From Hysterangium stoloniferum (Eukaryota; Basidiomycota; Agaricomycetes; Hysterangiales; Hysterangiaceae): a stretch of 64,000 nt of DNA. The position numbers and the translations under genes were made by a program. Location of the stretch: assembly GCA_015178975.1 (NCBI GenBank), contig WHVD01000006.1:248001-312000 (forward strand). The letters are read 5' to 3'. The notes under the pieces were generated by a model that made no database searches, was not told the DNA's origin, and worked only from the letters and a program-made list of their open reading frames with translations. This document shows positions 38,107 to 50,894 of this stretch, in pieces. How positions within the stretch are numbered: position 1 is the first letter of the stretch; every line of letters starts with the position of its first letter.

Positions 38107-39924
38107 CTAGATGTTGGGACATCTATCCTAAAGAGGGGAGCAATGACTATGCCACAGTAAACCCACACAACTTGAAACCTATTTTCATGAATCAGCAACT
38201 TACCACATCAGTCCACACAACTTTCCTCATCCATCCCATTGTCTGTGGAATTATCATTATGGATATTGAGAAGCTACATCAAGATACATATTCTATTAGC
38301 AATTCTGCTAGATCCGATAACTAAAGCACACTTTGACAATCCCGTGGACCCTGGTCAACCCCAGTGGTCTCTTGATCAGCATGATTTCATTAGACTTGAT
38401 GATTGCATCTTTGTACTGGACTCTGATGGTCTCCACCTCAGGATCCTTCAGTACAAACATGATCATCCACTCTCCAGACATTTTGGGTTCAACAAAACTC
38501 TATTATTAATAAGAAGAGAATATACTTGGCCTGGACTCCATGGATTCATTAAGCACTATTGTAAATCTTGCACTACTTGTCCATACTCTAAATCTCAGTG
38601 ACACAAGCCATATGGTCTTTTGAAACAACTCCCAGTACCAGAACGTCCATGGAATTCTATCTCTATGGATTTCATTGAACACTTACTGGATTCTGAAGGC
38701 TTTTCTGCCATTCTAGTCATTGTTGACAGATTCTGAAAACAAGATATGTATGTATATTCATTCCTACATATGATACCATTATGTCTATGCAGTTAGTGGA
38801 ACTTTTTTTATCCACATATTTTCCAAGCATGGAGTTCTGTCCAATGTAACTTCTGATTGAGGATCAGAGTTCATGTCTCACTTCTTTAGATCCCTCGGGA
38901 AATCCTTTGACATGAAATTACATTTCACGTCCGGACATCACCTGGAAGGCGATGGACAAACTGAATGCATCAATCAGACATTGGAACAATACCTCCACAT
39001 ATATTGCAATTATCAACAGGACAATTGGAAATCCTTATTACCACTTGCAGAATTTGCTTACAACAATGCACCCTCAGCCACTACTGGTGTTTCTCTAAAG
39101 GATATAATCCAAATATTACAGTACATGCAAAATGAAATCTCACCTCTGCCCATGCTCAAGAGTTCATCACGGACCTCCACAAGCTCCATGAGGAACTCCA
39201 GACTGCAATAAAGTCTGCCCAAGAGCGATATCAACACTCAGTGGACAAACACTGGATTCCGCCACCCAACTTCAAAATTGGCAATTGTGTTTTTGTCAAA
39301 GCTCAATTCTTTTGGACTACCCATCCATCAAAAAAGGTTGCTGAAAAATATTTAGGTCATTTTGAAATAATAGCACAAGTAGATTCAGTTTCTTGGACCC
39401 TACAGCTTCTGGATAGCATGCACGCAGTACACCCAGTATTTCATGTTTTTATGCTAGAACCTTGTACTGCTAACACTATCCTGGATCACATGCAATCTCC
39501 GCTTCCTCCAGTCATTATTGACAGAGAACCCGAGTTTGAAATCTCACAAATTTTAGATTCGAAAATTGACAAGTGTCGATGCACTTGTAAACTGCTTTAC
39601 TTGGTCAAGTGGGTGGGTTACGAGGGCACCAATGAAGAAACTTCATGGATTTTGGCCACAGAACTCGGTAATGCCACGGAAATCATTACTGACTTTCATA
39701 CAGCTTACCTGCTTAAACCCAGACCACTATCTTCTCTCTGACTGCACTCCGTGGACCCCATGCTATGTTTGGACTCATTCTCATTATTCCCTGTTGCCCT
39801 ATGTCTCTCTTTGCTTTTACAGGTTCTGACATGTTTTCAAGTCCTTAAGCAGATTTTCTGTGAACTTTGATTTTTATGTTTTTTCACACCTTACTTTTAT
39901 TTTCAAAAAATTATTAAAGTTTTA

Positions 39925-40950
39925 TTATTTTTCTTCATCTACATTGATGGGGCTATGTTTTTTCCCTGCCTCAGTCATCTCCTCAGAGAGCCCCGCTATC
40001 TCCGTGGAAACCCCGTCCTCATCTGACCTGGCATCCTCAGAACTCCCAATCTGCAGCTCTTCATAGATATAGCCACTGTACTCTGCCAGGAACTTCCAAA
40101 ATTCCTCATGGAGTCCGCATAGTTCCTTTGCCACCACTATCTGCACCTTGTTGCTCTTCCTAAGCAACTCATTTTGGGCCTCTATGCCCTCAGCGATCCG
40201 CCCCAAAACCTCATCCAGTCCCGAAATCCCGTCTGACCTGCTTGCTTCCCGTGCCACAGATCCCATGGGCTGCTCATGCACGAGCGAGTACCTCACTTTG
40301 AGGTGCACGCACTGAAAGCACCCCAGTCCCCACCTGGACTTCTGATTGCAATCCATGTTCCAGTCATTATAAGTGGAATACTGCAGGTCATTCCTTGTTG
40401 GTAAGTGGACTGGTGCCACTTTTCTTGCCTTCTGTTGATGTGGTTAGCTTCCCAGAATGCCCATGGACCCAAGACTTACCTTCTGGGGGCTCTCCAGCTC
40501 CCCCTCAGACTCCAACTCAACCTCTGTCACCTTTCACTGAAAATACCAAGTCAGTTAAAAGAATATGTCATATCTATGGGACTTACTTTTCCCATGGCAA
40601 CTGCAGCCCTGTCCACAGCCACCCTGGTTTTCTCCACAGTGACCCATGCAGCCTTCTCCTCATCCTTCTTCCTTTGCTCCTCAGCTGCTTTCTCCATGGC
40701 CAATGCTGCCTGATATTCTCTGTCTAAGGCCTCCTTGACCTCCCTGGCCTCTCTCTCTGCCTCTTCTCGTTGTTGGCACTGTTCCTCTCACTGTGCCAGA
40801 ATTTGCAACACAGTGAGAGGTGCCCGATATTGGTTGCCCATGGAGGGCCTGGCAGTCAGCATTGGTTTGTGCAGTGTTGGATTTGGTCCCATTGGGTTGA
40901 TGATAAAGGTAATAAAGAAGAAGAAATTTCATTTTTTTATATAGGCTCAT
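39925..40950 (-). pseudogene. antisense gene of gypsy fossil B (Cys motif plus coiled coil)
   Basis: Convergent to pol, between pol and the 3' LTR. The upstream part (about 40800-40560) encodes a Glu/Lys/Ala-rich coiled coil. The downstream part (40419-39925) has a C-x2-K-x2-W...C-x2-C motif near 40340-40310 followed by an acidic tail. The same layout occurs in the young element at 58619-59773, though the sequences have diverged. Part of a fossil; function unknown. Confidence 0.55.
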
Positions 40951-41211
40951 CGTGTCTGAACCTTACCTTCCAGATCATATGACTTTATGACACATGTGTA
41001 ACTGACATGACTTTTGACACATGTGTGTAGCTGACAAAAACCTTATCAAGGTCTAGAGCCTCTTTGGGACTTCGGCATAAAGGGAGGGTACTGTTACAAC
41101 CGGAATTCCTGCCAGACTCCGGGCACTAACTTATACGTATGCACCTGCGCCCTATACGCACCAATTGTCAGTTTACCGGATCTCCCACCAGACTCCATAC
41201 ATCAGACTTGT

Positions 41212-42462
41212 TGTGAGGTATCAGCCTCATCTCATAATATTCTCTTAATTTTCTGTGAATTATTTAATATTTTCTCGAATTTATTGTATTTTTATTATAT
41301 TTTTATTGTGAAATATAAGGCCTTATTCCTTTTGACTTCACATAATAATAGCATATATGAGCTCATATAATGCTATTATATCTTATTTATTTTATTATAA
41401 TTTTTAACTAATTATTTATATTTAGTTATTGCTTTTCAGCACCTTGCTGCAGCCTTGTTTACGCATTTTTGAAGTCATGTGACTTATTAGATAAGCCTCT
41501 GGTGTTGGGATATCACACAAGTCACAGATGTGACTACTTGAGTCATTAATTGATTCCGCCGACTCATCGTTTGCTTCTGTCCCGGGACCGCGCGGCCTTG
41601 AACCTTCATGTTCAAGCAAGAGGTTAGAACCCTTGTCTCAGAGAGGGGAATCACATGGTAAATAAAGGGTAAAAAATAAGTAGAATATGAGGTCATTATG
41701 ACCTAACTAATGACCTCATAAAATAAATAAATGGTTAAATATTTAGTTATCAAAATGTATATAAGGAGGGCCAAGTTTCCAATAAAATCATCTTATCTCT
41801 CACATATTTTATTGCACAGCTTAGAAGCTTATCTAATCATCCTAATGACAATAATAGCCTTAGCCTGATACACTCACTGCAAGCACCTACACTTGAATCT
41901 TTGTCAGCAACTCTTGAACTTAGCTAATCATCTAAGTTCCCCCAGCCTCACAGCTACCCTTTAGGCTTATTAATTACATAATAAACCTAATAAGTATCTA
42001 AGTATCCTTACTGAAATTCCCTGCCAATACTAGATTATTCAAGGCCCAGCCCTAAGTTTATTGAATTAATCAAGTACAAGCACTCAGATAATCCAATACA
42101 AATTATTGTCCCTATTAATAAATTATTTAACACCTTGTTAAATAACTATTAATAGTTACAAATAAGCATACAAGAATCCAAAGCTTTATATCAAGTCTCT
42201 GCTAAGTTACTGCGTATATACTCAGCTTCTAGCCCCTATTCTCAAGGAATAGTTCTTTTATTTGCTAAAAGAGTTATATATTGTTCTATTGAACCTTTCA
42301 ATAATCAAAATAAGCATTGAATTGAGTTATTTAAGCTTAATAGTGCAGCTCATTAATTTATCAGTATTTAAATTACTGGACCTTTGCTTGTTTTATTGTT
42401 GAAGCTCTGTGACACTATAGCATATATTGAGCTATCTAAGAGAATCCCCTGAATACATTACA
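41212..42462. mobile_element. solo LTR, about 1.25 kb, nested in the fossil B LTR
   Basis: Begins TGTGAGG and ends ATTACA (TG...CA), flanked by the 5-base duplication CTTGT at 41207-41211 and 42463-42467. Very AT-rich, with a TATATAAGG promoter-like box at about 41758. No coding capacity. It splits an otherwise continuous LTR, so it inserted later. The parent LTR family is not present in full in this window. Confidence 0.8.
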
Positions 42463-42699
42463 CTTGTCCACATTCAACTTCATTACTTCATGTATCACTC
42501 ACTGGAATACCCACCAGACTCTGTCCCTGTCTATGTCCAACTCTGTCCCATGCATCAGTCACCGGACCCCGCTCAGAAAACCCGTCATCCCTCTAACTGA
42601 GCCCCATTCCCAATATAGTCAAATGACCTGTCACAATTCAGAGTCTGCTCCTGCTCCATTCCCATTATGGTTTTATGACCTGTCACAATTTGGACTCCG

Positions 42700-43849
42700 T
42701 GTTAAGAACTGGAAACTGACTAATGTTAGTGGACCGATGGGGACCGATCGGAAGGACTTGGCTTCAGCTTATGTGCTGCACCCTGTAAGGGCAACCCCTG
42801 TAGCCTGCGGTACTCACACTAGGCTAGCAGGAGGGAATCTGAAGATATATTAGAACTAATACATACATACAGACAACTACCTAACTCACCTAGCAGGAGG
42901 GAATCTGAAGAGAAACAGTCTAAGGAATTCCCCCTGCCAGGTGTGACCCATAGGCACCCAGTAGTCTAAAAATAACTTTACCTATTACAGAACAGAGGTT
43001 CTTCCCACAATGGAATATTACTCCTATGAACTTCTGAAGTTAGTCCTCTACTCTACATATTAGCCAGAGTGGTTGATATCCACAAGGAGAGGGAATGTGA
43101 CAAAGGCAGGGGTTGGACTGTGGACTCAAGGACTTCAATGAGATGAGAAAATGGTGCTTCCTAGGGTTTGTGACAGAGAGTCCCCTGACACACCCTCACA
43201 GTTGTCTGTCAGGTGTCCTTAAATTTCGGGTGGGTGAAGACTAGTCCCAATGAATACCTCTTGGTGAAAACCACCAATCGGAACCGAGGGATGAGTCAAG
43301 TGTCAGGCCAAGGGGTTGGGGACCGAAGGGGGACGAGCGCACGTGAAGGTGGAAGATGGGATTCTTAGTATGAGACTTCTGGAGGCGTAAGAAGGTATTC
43401 TGAGTCGATATTCTGATTGCCTGGTACAATTACAGTGGGTTCATATACAAGTAACAGGCATCTAGGAAATACTAACTAAGAGAAGAGTGGAACATGGTAT
43501 TGACAAATAAACTTGACTAGGAATGGGAAGTTTATGATTAGTTCGGAGGCCAATGATAACTGAGAGCGGAATTACAGTAAAAGGAAATAGTTCGAGGGTT
43601 ACAAATATATATAGACATATGTGAAACATAGGATAGAGTGGATTATCATAATAAAGGGGATGTATCAGAGTTTAACCAGATAGTTCGAGTATGTTTTGAT
43701 GTGGGCGTAAACGGGGTTTGATCACTGCGAAAGCATACATGCTTCAGGAGGCCGATGGTTTCCGATGTGGTAACTTGAACAGTAACTTGAAATCGTCGAT
43801 AGGTGGCAATAACCTGGGGGACCAATAGGGTTGTGACACAGTCGTAACA
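42700..43849 (-). mobile_element. solo LTR, 1150 bases, nested in the fossil B LTR
   Basis: Begins TGTTAAGAAC and ends TCGTAACA on plus, flanked by the 5-base duplication CTCCG (42695-42699 and 43850-43854). Read on minus it begins TGTTACGACTG, the usual start of basidiomycete gypsy LTRs, and a TATATAT box lies near 43605, so minus is the likely orientation. A repeated 22-base segment lies at about 42827 and 42890. Confidence 0.8.
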
Positions 43850-44315
43850 CTCCGCTTCCATTTCATCCCATTCCTAACACCAAGTTTGGTGTTTACTTAT
43901 CTTGTTTTATGTTTGCTAGTTTTGTTTTCATTATTACTGGATTTGGTATGTTATTCATTCCACAGTCTATATAGTCTGGCAGATGTTGTACATACAATCT
44001 AGTCAGAAAATCAGCTTAGATTCTCCCCAGTAATCTTAGTATATTTTCCACTCTAAACTCCTCTTTGAATCACACCGCTCTCACTAGTCGGAGCCCACAG
44101 GCTCTGACACATCTATCACTCAACCTCCGATTTATCTATCTCGACTCCACAACCTCTCAACCCACAAACTCCACCTGGACTCCCCGGGATTCCTGTCTGC
44201 CCATTTGAAATTGGACAACACAATCTCGCAAGGGTGCAGCCTATAAGCTGAAGTCAAGTCCTACCGGATTTCCCACAGGTTTCCCCAGAAACCCTCTGTG
44301 TACGCATCCTTAACA

Positions 44316-45367
44316 TATTTTTCAGGAACTCCTTCCAGGTCAGCTTTCAGCTCAGATAATTCTGGAGTCACAAACGTCCAGCTGCTTCATCAACTTTTAA
44401 GTTGATCAAAAAACACTGTGATCCATCCAGTTTACTCACCCTAACAAATACCAAAGCATTGATGAGAGAGATTTTCAGAGGTTCAGAGGTTTCAGTAGAA
44501 GCCGGAGGTGCTGTAGAGGCCAAAGAGGCTCTGGCCAGATTAGATGCTGCAGGAGGAATGGAAGTGTCAGGAGTTCAGAAATTAATACTGCCCAATGCCC
44601 AGTCAATCAATGGATTATATCAGTTGAGCCAGTTATATCTAAGAATGACCAAACAGCTAGAGTCCAACTATGTTACAAAAAAAGTAACCATCTGGGATGT
44701 TCCACATGGGAACCAGATAGACATGTCGCAGGCTTGAGTAATTGCCATATTGCTAGTGCCATCAAACAGATGCAAGGAAACTGTGGGAACAGAGCAGAGT
44801 TTTGGATTATGTTTCATGGCAAAAATGGTATCTACAAAACAGTTTGTGGAGCCGGAATCTATCAGAACTCAGAACACTAAATTTCCAAGAAGGTCAGAAA
44901 CAAGTTTTACAAATAGTGAGTTAGGATTAGAAAGAGCGAACACATTGAAATGGATAATCTCAGAAACATGGAAGAGAGTCAACACAACCCTCTGTCCATG
45001 CAGTTTCCAGAGGGCTGCTTACTCTTTTTTCGACTCTGTGGTAGGTTTTTCTTTGGATATTGTAGTCATGGTGGAAGTTGCGGTGCGATCCTTGAAAGAG
45101 TTTGACTTAACAGTACAATTGGAAACCTTGTGTCTGCCTTTTTCACAAAAAAGACAGAGGTCATTATCCATGTGCCATTGTTTCTCCTTCAGGGTGAGTT
45201 TAACATCAGAATCCAACAAGTGGGAAATGTTGGGTTTATCATAAGTCGACTGTTTTTCCTTATTGGGTTTCTTGTCTTTCTTCTAATTGGAATTCGATTT
45301 GCCAGTATTAGTGCCAGTGCTGCAGTATTATTGCCTGAGTTATTGCCAGAAGACTTGCTGGTTGACT
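44316..45367 (-). mobile_element. inverted Ty3/gypsy fragment (gag end to protease region)
   Basis: On minus this matches the young element from its gag tail (54495) to the end of the protease region (55550), including the zinc-knuckle block near 45170-45110. It lies in the opposite orientation to the LTRs on both sides, so the region was rearranged. Fragmentary and broken. Confidence 0.8.
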
Positions 45368-46232
45368 ATTACAACCGGAAATCCTGCCAGACTCCGGACA
45401 CTAACTTATACGCACCTGCGCCCTATATGCACCCATTATCAGTTTACCGGAATTCCCACTGGACTCTGTATGTCAGACTTGTCTACATTTGACTTCGTTA
45501 CATTGTGTTTCAGTCACCAGAAAACCCACCGGACTCCATCCCTGTTTATGTTCGACCTCATCCCGCACGTTAGTCACCGGACCCTGCTCAGAAAACCCGT
45601 CATCCCTCTAACAGAGCCCTGTTCCCGTTTTAGTCAAATGACCTGTCACAATTCAGACTCTGCTCCCGCTCCATTTCCCATTATGGTTTATGATTTGTCA
45701 CTATTCAGACTCCGCTCTGTTCTGTCCCATTCCTAACACCAAATTTGGTGTTTACTATTCTCGTTTTATGTTTTGCTAGTTTTGTTTCATTATTACTGGA
45801 TTTGGTATGTCATTCATTCCATGGTATATTTAGTCTGGCAGATGTTGTACATACAATCCAGTCAGAAAATCAGCTTAGATTCCCCCCAGTAATCTAATAC
45901 ATTTTCCGCTCTAAACTCCTACTTGAATCACACCGCTCACGCTAGTCAGAGCTCACAGGCTCCAATGCATCTATCTCCCTTATCTATCTCGACTTACGAC
46001 CTCTCGACCCACGACCTCTGACCTACGACCCCTCGACCCACAAACCCCACCCAGACTCCCCGGGATTCCTGTCTGTCTGTCTGAAATTGGACAACACAAT
46101 CTCGTGAGGGCACAGCCTATAAGCTGAAGCCAAGTCCTACTGGATATTCTGCAGGTTTCTCTGGATATTCCGTGGGTTTCTCCAGATATTCTGTGGGTTT
46201 CTCTGGAAACCCATTGTGTATGTACCCTAACA
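45368..46232 (+). repeat. second copy of the fossil B-type LTR
   Basis: About 865 bases matching the LTR at 41092-44315 throughout, including GGATTTGGTATGT near 45801 and the end CCCTAACA. The first few bases are altered relative to that LTR. It includes a small tandem expansion near 46140-46205 (repeats of a GGATATTC-TGYGGGTTTC unit). No clean target duplication is seen. Confidence 0.8.
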
Positions 46233-46670
46233 GATATGGATATTCAGAGTTCTGAAGAGTTCTGAATATTGAGCATACAGAAAGATGGAAAAGGGAATAA
46301 GAAACTAAGTCAATATCAGATCTAAAGTAAAGTACAAATTTGTGGAAACCAATATAAGTTTTCTTGTTATTGTACTACAAACTAAGACCACAATAAGATG
46401 GAAACAGGAGTATTCCAAAATGGGAATACAATAAGATGGACTAGGGAAAGATTATTCTGAAATGGGAATACCATAAACAAACAAGTGAATACTTGTCAGT
46501 GGACAAGTTACCAAATGTGGAACAAGGGGAAGATATGGAAGATGTGGGAACTATAATGTTCCATAGTCAGAGGTCAGGGTTGGATGTTGAGGCAGAAGTC
46601 AGATCAGGGCATAAAGTCAGATGTGTCAGATAATAACAGATATTGAAGTATTCGAAAACAGGTTGTAACA
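46233..46670 (-). repeat. partial LTR of the young gypsy family, inverted
   Basis: The reverse complement follows the LTR of the element at 53007-60541, from about position 53440 back to its first base (ending GGTTGTAACA on plus at 46670). It lacks the last 150 or so bases of the LTR. Diverged, hence older. Possibly belongs with the inverted internal fragment at 44316-45367. Confidence 0.8.
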
Positions 46671-46904
46671 ATAAAGTACTTTTTTTCAATGTAATATGAC
46701 TGGGTGATAATGGCCTTCTCTTTGGAAATGTACTAAGGCATAAAAATGATACATGGGTGAGATAAATTGGAGTCGTTTTGAGAATGAATTTGAATTTCTA
46801 TATGGGGGGGATTGGCAATACTGTGCAAAGAGTCCCAAAGAGCCTAAAAGACTCTAAATGAGTTCTAAACAAAGAGTTTAAAAGAGTCTAAAAGAGTGGC
46901 AAAC
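46671..46904. other. AT-rich flank with repeated AAGAGTCTAAAAGAGT-like units
   Basis: No gene. Between 46820 and 46900 a short AAGAGTC / AAAGAGT unit recurs in imperfect tandem and resumes at about 47345 on the other side of the solo LTR, which shows the LTR inserted into this repeat. Confidence 0.6.
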
Positions 46905-47337
46905 TGTTAGGGCTCATACATTGTATTTTATTTTATTTTATTTTTGTTTTGTTCATTTGTAACAGGTCACATGTCACAAAGCATGTGACACTGCATGATG
47001 TCATGTTAATGTGAAATGGCTTGAAACATTGTTTCGCAGCCACACAATGTCAATCATGTGTCAATCACATGACATACACATATCAAATGTAAACTTTATT
47101 CTAATTTCCTTCCAAGGTTTGAACCTTCAATAAGAACTTTATTTAGTTTTCCCTTTAGTATGTATAAATACCCTAAGATGTACATAGTTAGACCCAGTTT
47201 CAATCTCTTAGGATTTCCACTAAATACAAGTGTGATATTCTCAAGTCATTAGAACTTCCATTCTCCTACTCCTTACCTTGCCCTCTCTCTCTTGTTTCTT
47301 TTTGTGTTTTGGTAGCCTTGTTAGTGTTGCCCTAACA
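46905..47337 (+). mobile_element. solo LTR, 433 bases
   Basis: Begins TGTTAGGGC and ends GCCCTAACA, a perfect terminal inverted pair. It is flanked by the 5-base duplication CAAAC (46900-46904 and 47338-47342). A TATAAATA box lies near 47163. No coding capacity, so it is a recombined LTR. Strand inferred from the TATA position. Confidence 0.85.
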
Positions 47338-49580
47338 CAAACAATCTAGAAGAGTCTAAAAGAGTTGCAATGAGTTGCAATGAATCACACTGTAGCCTCT
47401 CGAATATTTGTGAATCACACTCAATCTTCCCGAACAATTGCACTGTATCCTTTCAAGTATTTGCAAATCATGCTGAATCAGGAACAATTGGTTCAGGGTT
47501 TCTCACCTTGAAAAACCTTTAAGAAACTCATGGGAAATTGTTGATTTCTTCATGATTTCACAAACACATTTTTTGAATTTCCATAGTGTTTGTGACCAAG
47601 GAAAATTTTGTTGAAATATATAATTATTCAATGATTTTACATATAATTAAATTGTAAATTTCATTATGGTTTTTCCCTTGACAAAACATTAAGAAAACTT
47701 TGTCTTGGCATAAGATTTTGTTGGGTGGAAAAACCCTAACAAAATACAGGGTTTTTTAAGAGTTTTCTCATTCATAAAATCGATAAAAAATAGGGTATTT
47801 CTGACAATGTTTCCTCACAATTTCCTGATACAATTTTTCAGATACAATTTTTGGCCTCAGAAAAACCTACTAAAACACAAATTTTTCAAACAGTTTTTCA
47901 GTTCAAAAAATGCTTAGAAAATTTCAAACAAAAAGATTTTCTGAAGGTTTTCCAACTCCAAAAATCTTGGGGTGCCTCCAGTGCCATCTGATTATTGTAT
48001 TTCTCAATAAAATTTCCTGAAAAAGAAAGAGCATCTTGATTTATCCCGACGTTCTGAGCGATGACCAACCGGCTCAGGCCTCAGGCACCAGGCAGCAGAC
48101 CAGGGACCAACCTCGTTAATTCAGCCACAGCAGCTGGAAAATTCTAAATTTGAAGCCGGATCCTAAACTCGCAATTCCTTCTTTCATCAAACTTAAAGCT
48201 TAAACGACGAACACTGCACCTGATCCCAAGAATATCCATTCCAAATACACATCACAAGGATTGCCTAGTCATCCTCAGGGATAAGCTCAGCCAAGTCCAC
48301 TCCATGTCATTCACAGCCATTAATGTTAAACTCATTTACCCCAAAATGTCTTTTGTATTTTTATCAGATAGCCCCGTGCATATTATGGGTGTACGTCCAG
48401 ATCTTGCATATGTTCCTGATCAAATATCCGAAGCATATCTTTGTCTCTGTCCGTGTTTGGTGAGCGGACCCCCAGTGGAAGCGAATCCGGGGGCCGCAGG
48501 CTCCATTGCACAAAGCATGCTGATGGGGACATGAGCGAGCCCCAACAGCATGCCAAACTAGTAGTAAATACATGAAAACACAATCTAAACTACGAGTTTT
48601 AGGGCAATAAAGGAGCAGGAAAGGGTGGGATGGTGGGAAAAAGAAAAGTACTCAAGGCAAGGCTGAGCAATACCTTGAGGGCTGGCCACTCAGATGGTGG
48701 CAAGAGACAAAGGCGACAGGAAAGGGTTCCAGTGTAGTGGAGCTTAAACACTCCCATTGCAAAGACCGCGATCTAATTTATTAGACCGTCCCAGTTGGTC
48801 CCCCAGACCCATGCCATGAGGGCTCAATACCCGCCTGTACATGTGAGCATTCGCGGAGATCATAGCGAACGGCCGTCCATCACGTTAACCAATAGAAAGT
48901 ATTTGCAACTAATGTCTTCAGGCGAGACTACGCGGGTATTAACGCAACATCCCTGCAAGGTCATGAATAACCTCCAGCGGTGGAGCAATGGTAGAAGATG
49001 CGGGGCTCGATATGATACATCAATCACAGCCAGGATGGATGTGCGTCATTCAAAGTTCATCTATAAGTAATGACACTAACAAATGTACCAAATAAAAAGA
49101 ACACTGGAAGATCTAGGTGAAATACCGTGATGAAAATGTCGACAGAGAGAACTGAATTTGAAGCCTTGTCATCGGTATATTTACAACATCTGTGTGGCAT
49201 GAAACATGCATCGCACCGCTCATCAGCCAGATCAAGGCATGTGATGTGATGCTGGCCCACGGGCGGGCCGTCATCGTATGTCCTCCCGTTAGTATGAGCG
49301 CAGCTGAAGTTATAATATGGCATTGGCATGTAAGTGACTGGCGAGATTCAGTCTGTTGGGGCAGTAGTGAAAATAACTGTGGTGTATAAAGAGAGAGGAG
49401 AACTCCTGTGATCCTGGCAGCTGGGATTACTCTTTTAATTTTCTAAGGAAGCAAGCGACCTCAATACCCACTAGAACCTATGAAATTGTATTAAAAGACG
49501 AGTCGATATGAAATTACCATGCAGCCACGATGTGATGGCGACTCGCTATACGGCACTCAAGTACTAGTACTCTCATCAGA
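47338..49580. other. AT-rich and unassigned stretch
   Basis: From 47340 to about 48000 the sequence is AT-rich, with repeated short units (TTGCAATGAGT, AAATTTT-like) and no coding signal. From about 48060 to 49580 base composition is more mixed, but no gene, RNA or known element was recognised; the open frames there are short and lack motifs. Confidence 0.45.
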
Positions 49581-50894
49581 TTTCTGGTTTATCGGATTGT
49601 TGAGAATCTTCGGCTCTCATTCATATTGCGAAAATTATTACATATATCTGAAGTCACAGCTGGCAGGATTGCTTCTCATTGAGCACTCGTAATCATATAT
49701 AACTACTTATTATACTGTACGCAGAACATTGTTAATTTAATATCCTGAACATACAACAGTGAACCAACACAGGAACTTGCTAATATCTCATATGACATCC
49801 CTGGCAGATCTTCAAAAGGCGGTTATTCAGGAAGCTACTCTGGAGTACCTTAGGCCGTTTATTGCATACTATGAGTACATGCGCTGACCCTAGACTTTTC
49901 TAGTAACATTCAGAGATACAGCGATACGGCGAGCCTAGGTCTGTCTATGCACGCTCGCGGTTGTTTACAACATTTATAGATCGACATCTCAGCTTTGTTC
50001 AGTTATGATACAATTTTGACTCTTCCGTCGGAAATCCAGTTCATATGGAAAAGGAAGATCAGACTAGTATCTGTGTTCTACATCGTCGTCCGATATTCAT
50101 CCTTGATTGGGTTGATATTTAATATGACCGTGGGTTTCCTGGATGTATCATTAGAGGTGCGTGGTGGATGGTCTGAGAATGCCTGCGACTTATGCCAGTG
50201 AATAGTGTGTGACGTCTTTCGAACTCTCATGAGTTGTTAATAGACTAACCACCTTTGTTCCAGGGAATGTAATGCAATGTCACATGTAGCGAATGTGACA
50301 AGAACTGTAGTATTGGCGACTATGCAAGGTGATTGATCTATTCAATGTTTACTTTCTCAACTTATAACTTAACTAAGATGGATGTTAGGAATATTACTGG
50401 CAAGAATTTACGTAATAACCAGGGATCGCAAATATCTTTTAATGCCGATAGTATTAATATATCTCGGACAAATTTGCTGCTTTGTGGCACGTCTATTTAT
50501 CTGCAATCATCTGAATCGGTAGACTCATATGAGCCTAGCTTGGCACAGTTTATGGTGGTTGTCATGACGAAAACATTGAAACCGTCAGACTGTATGTGTT
50601 ATTTGAATAGAACCACTCAACTGTTGACACCATTAAACAGAAGTACAAAGATGAATTCTGTCTGCCTGACGAACTCGAATTCACACGATTCTTACAGACA
50701 TAGCATTAGACGTTTTTAACATGACATTCGAGTGACTCATATTATTTGTCACATTATTCCACACTGTGGGCACGATTAAGCTACTAAGAGATACCAAAGA
50801 ATTGCGGGAACGATCTATAACCTATCTATTTGTACAGCAAGGTAGCTTCTGTCAATGTTTCTGTCTATATGTTGTTGCGACTTAGTGGTATTAT
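49581..50894. repeat. unclassified repeat R1, long copy
   Basis: About 1.3 kb. Its first 325 bases recur at about 51589-51883 and its last 85 bases (from GAACGATCTATAACC at 50809) recur at 51884-51970. The middle of about 900 bases (49906-50808) is absent from the second copy. No LTR ends or transposase seen. A 128-residue frame at 50333-50719 lies within the middle but shows no family motif. Confidence 0.7.

Larger units (their letters stand above)
35156..41091 (+). mobile_element. Ty3/gypsy chromovirus fossil B, 5'-truncated internal region
   Basis: In order: gag zinc-knuckle end (about 35170-35340), protease, reverse transcriptase (about 36250-36900), RNase H (about 37080-37330), integrase (about 38150-39150) and a chromodomain end (about 39530-39740). 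An antisense reading region follows (39925-40950), then a purine tract at 41079-41088 and the 3' LTR at 41092. The 5' LTR and most of gag are missing. The element is clearly broken, with many breaks, and carries a foreign insertion at about 37430-38106. Its LTR differs from the young element's, so it belongs to a diverged subfamily. Confidence 0.88.
41092..44315 (+). repeat. 3' LTR of fossil B, split by two nested insertions
   Basis: Starts TGTTACAACCGG right after a purine tract and ends CCTTAACA. Without the two inserts (41212-42462 and 42700-43849, each with a 5-base target copy) it is about 0.81 kb. It matches the LTR at 45368-46232 along its length in three blocks, which fixes the insertion points. 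Confidence 0.85.

Noticed and set aside
42464-42853. 129-residue frame spanning an LTR and a nested solo LTR
   Set aside because: It crosses an insertion boundary between two non-coding LTRs, so it is a chance frame.
44402-44737. 111-residue plus-strand frame as a host gene
   Set aside because: It is the reverse strand of the gypsy protease region; the young element shows the same shadow frame at 55129-55569.
46810-47470. Short repeated AAGAGTC/AAAGAGT units as a CRISPR-like array
   Set aside because: Units are imperfect, unevenly spaced and AT-rich, in a fungal transposon island; there are no regular spacers and no cas genes.
50333-50719. 128-residue frame in the long R1 copy as the repeat's own protein
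   Set aside because: Composition is unremarkable, there is no domain or motif, and the short copy lacks this segment; there is not enough to call a gene.
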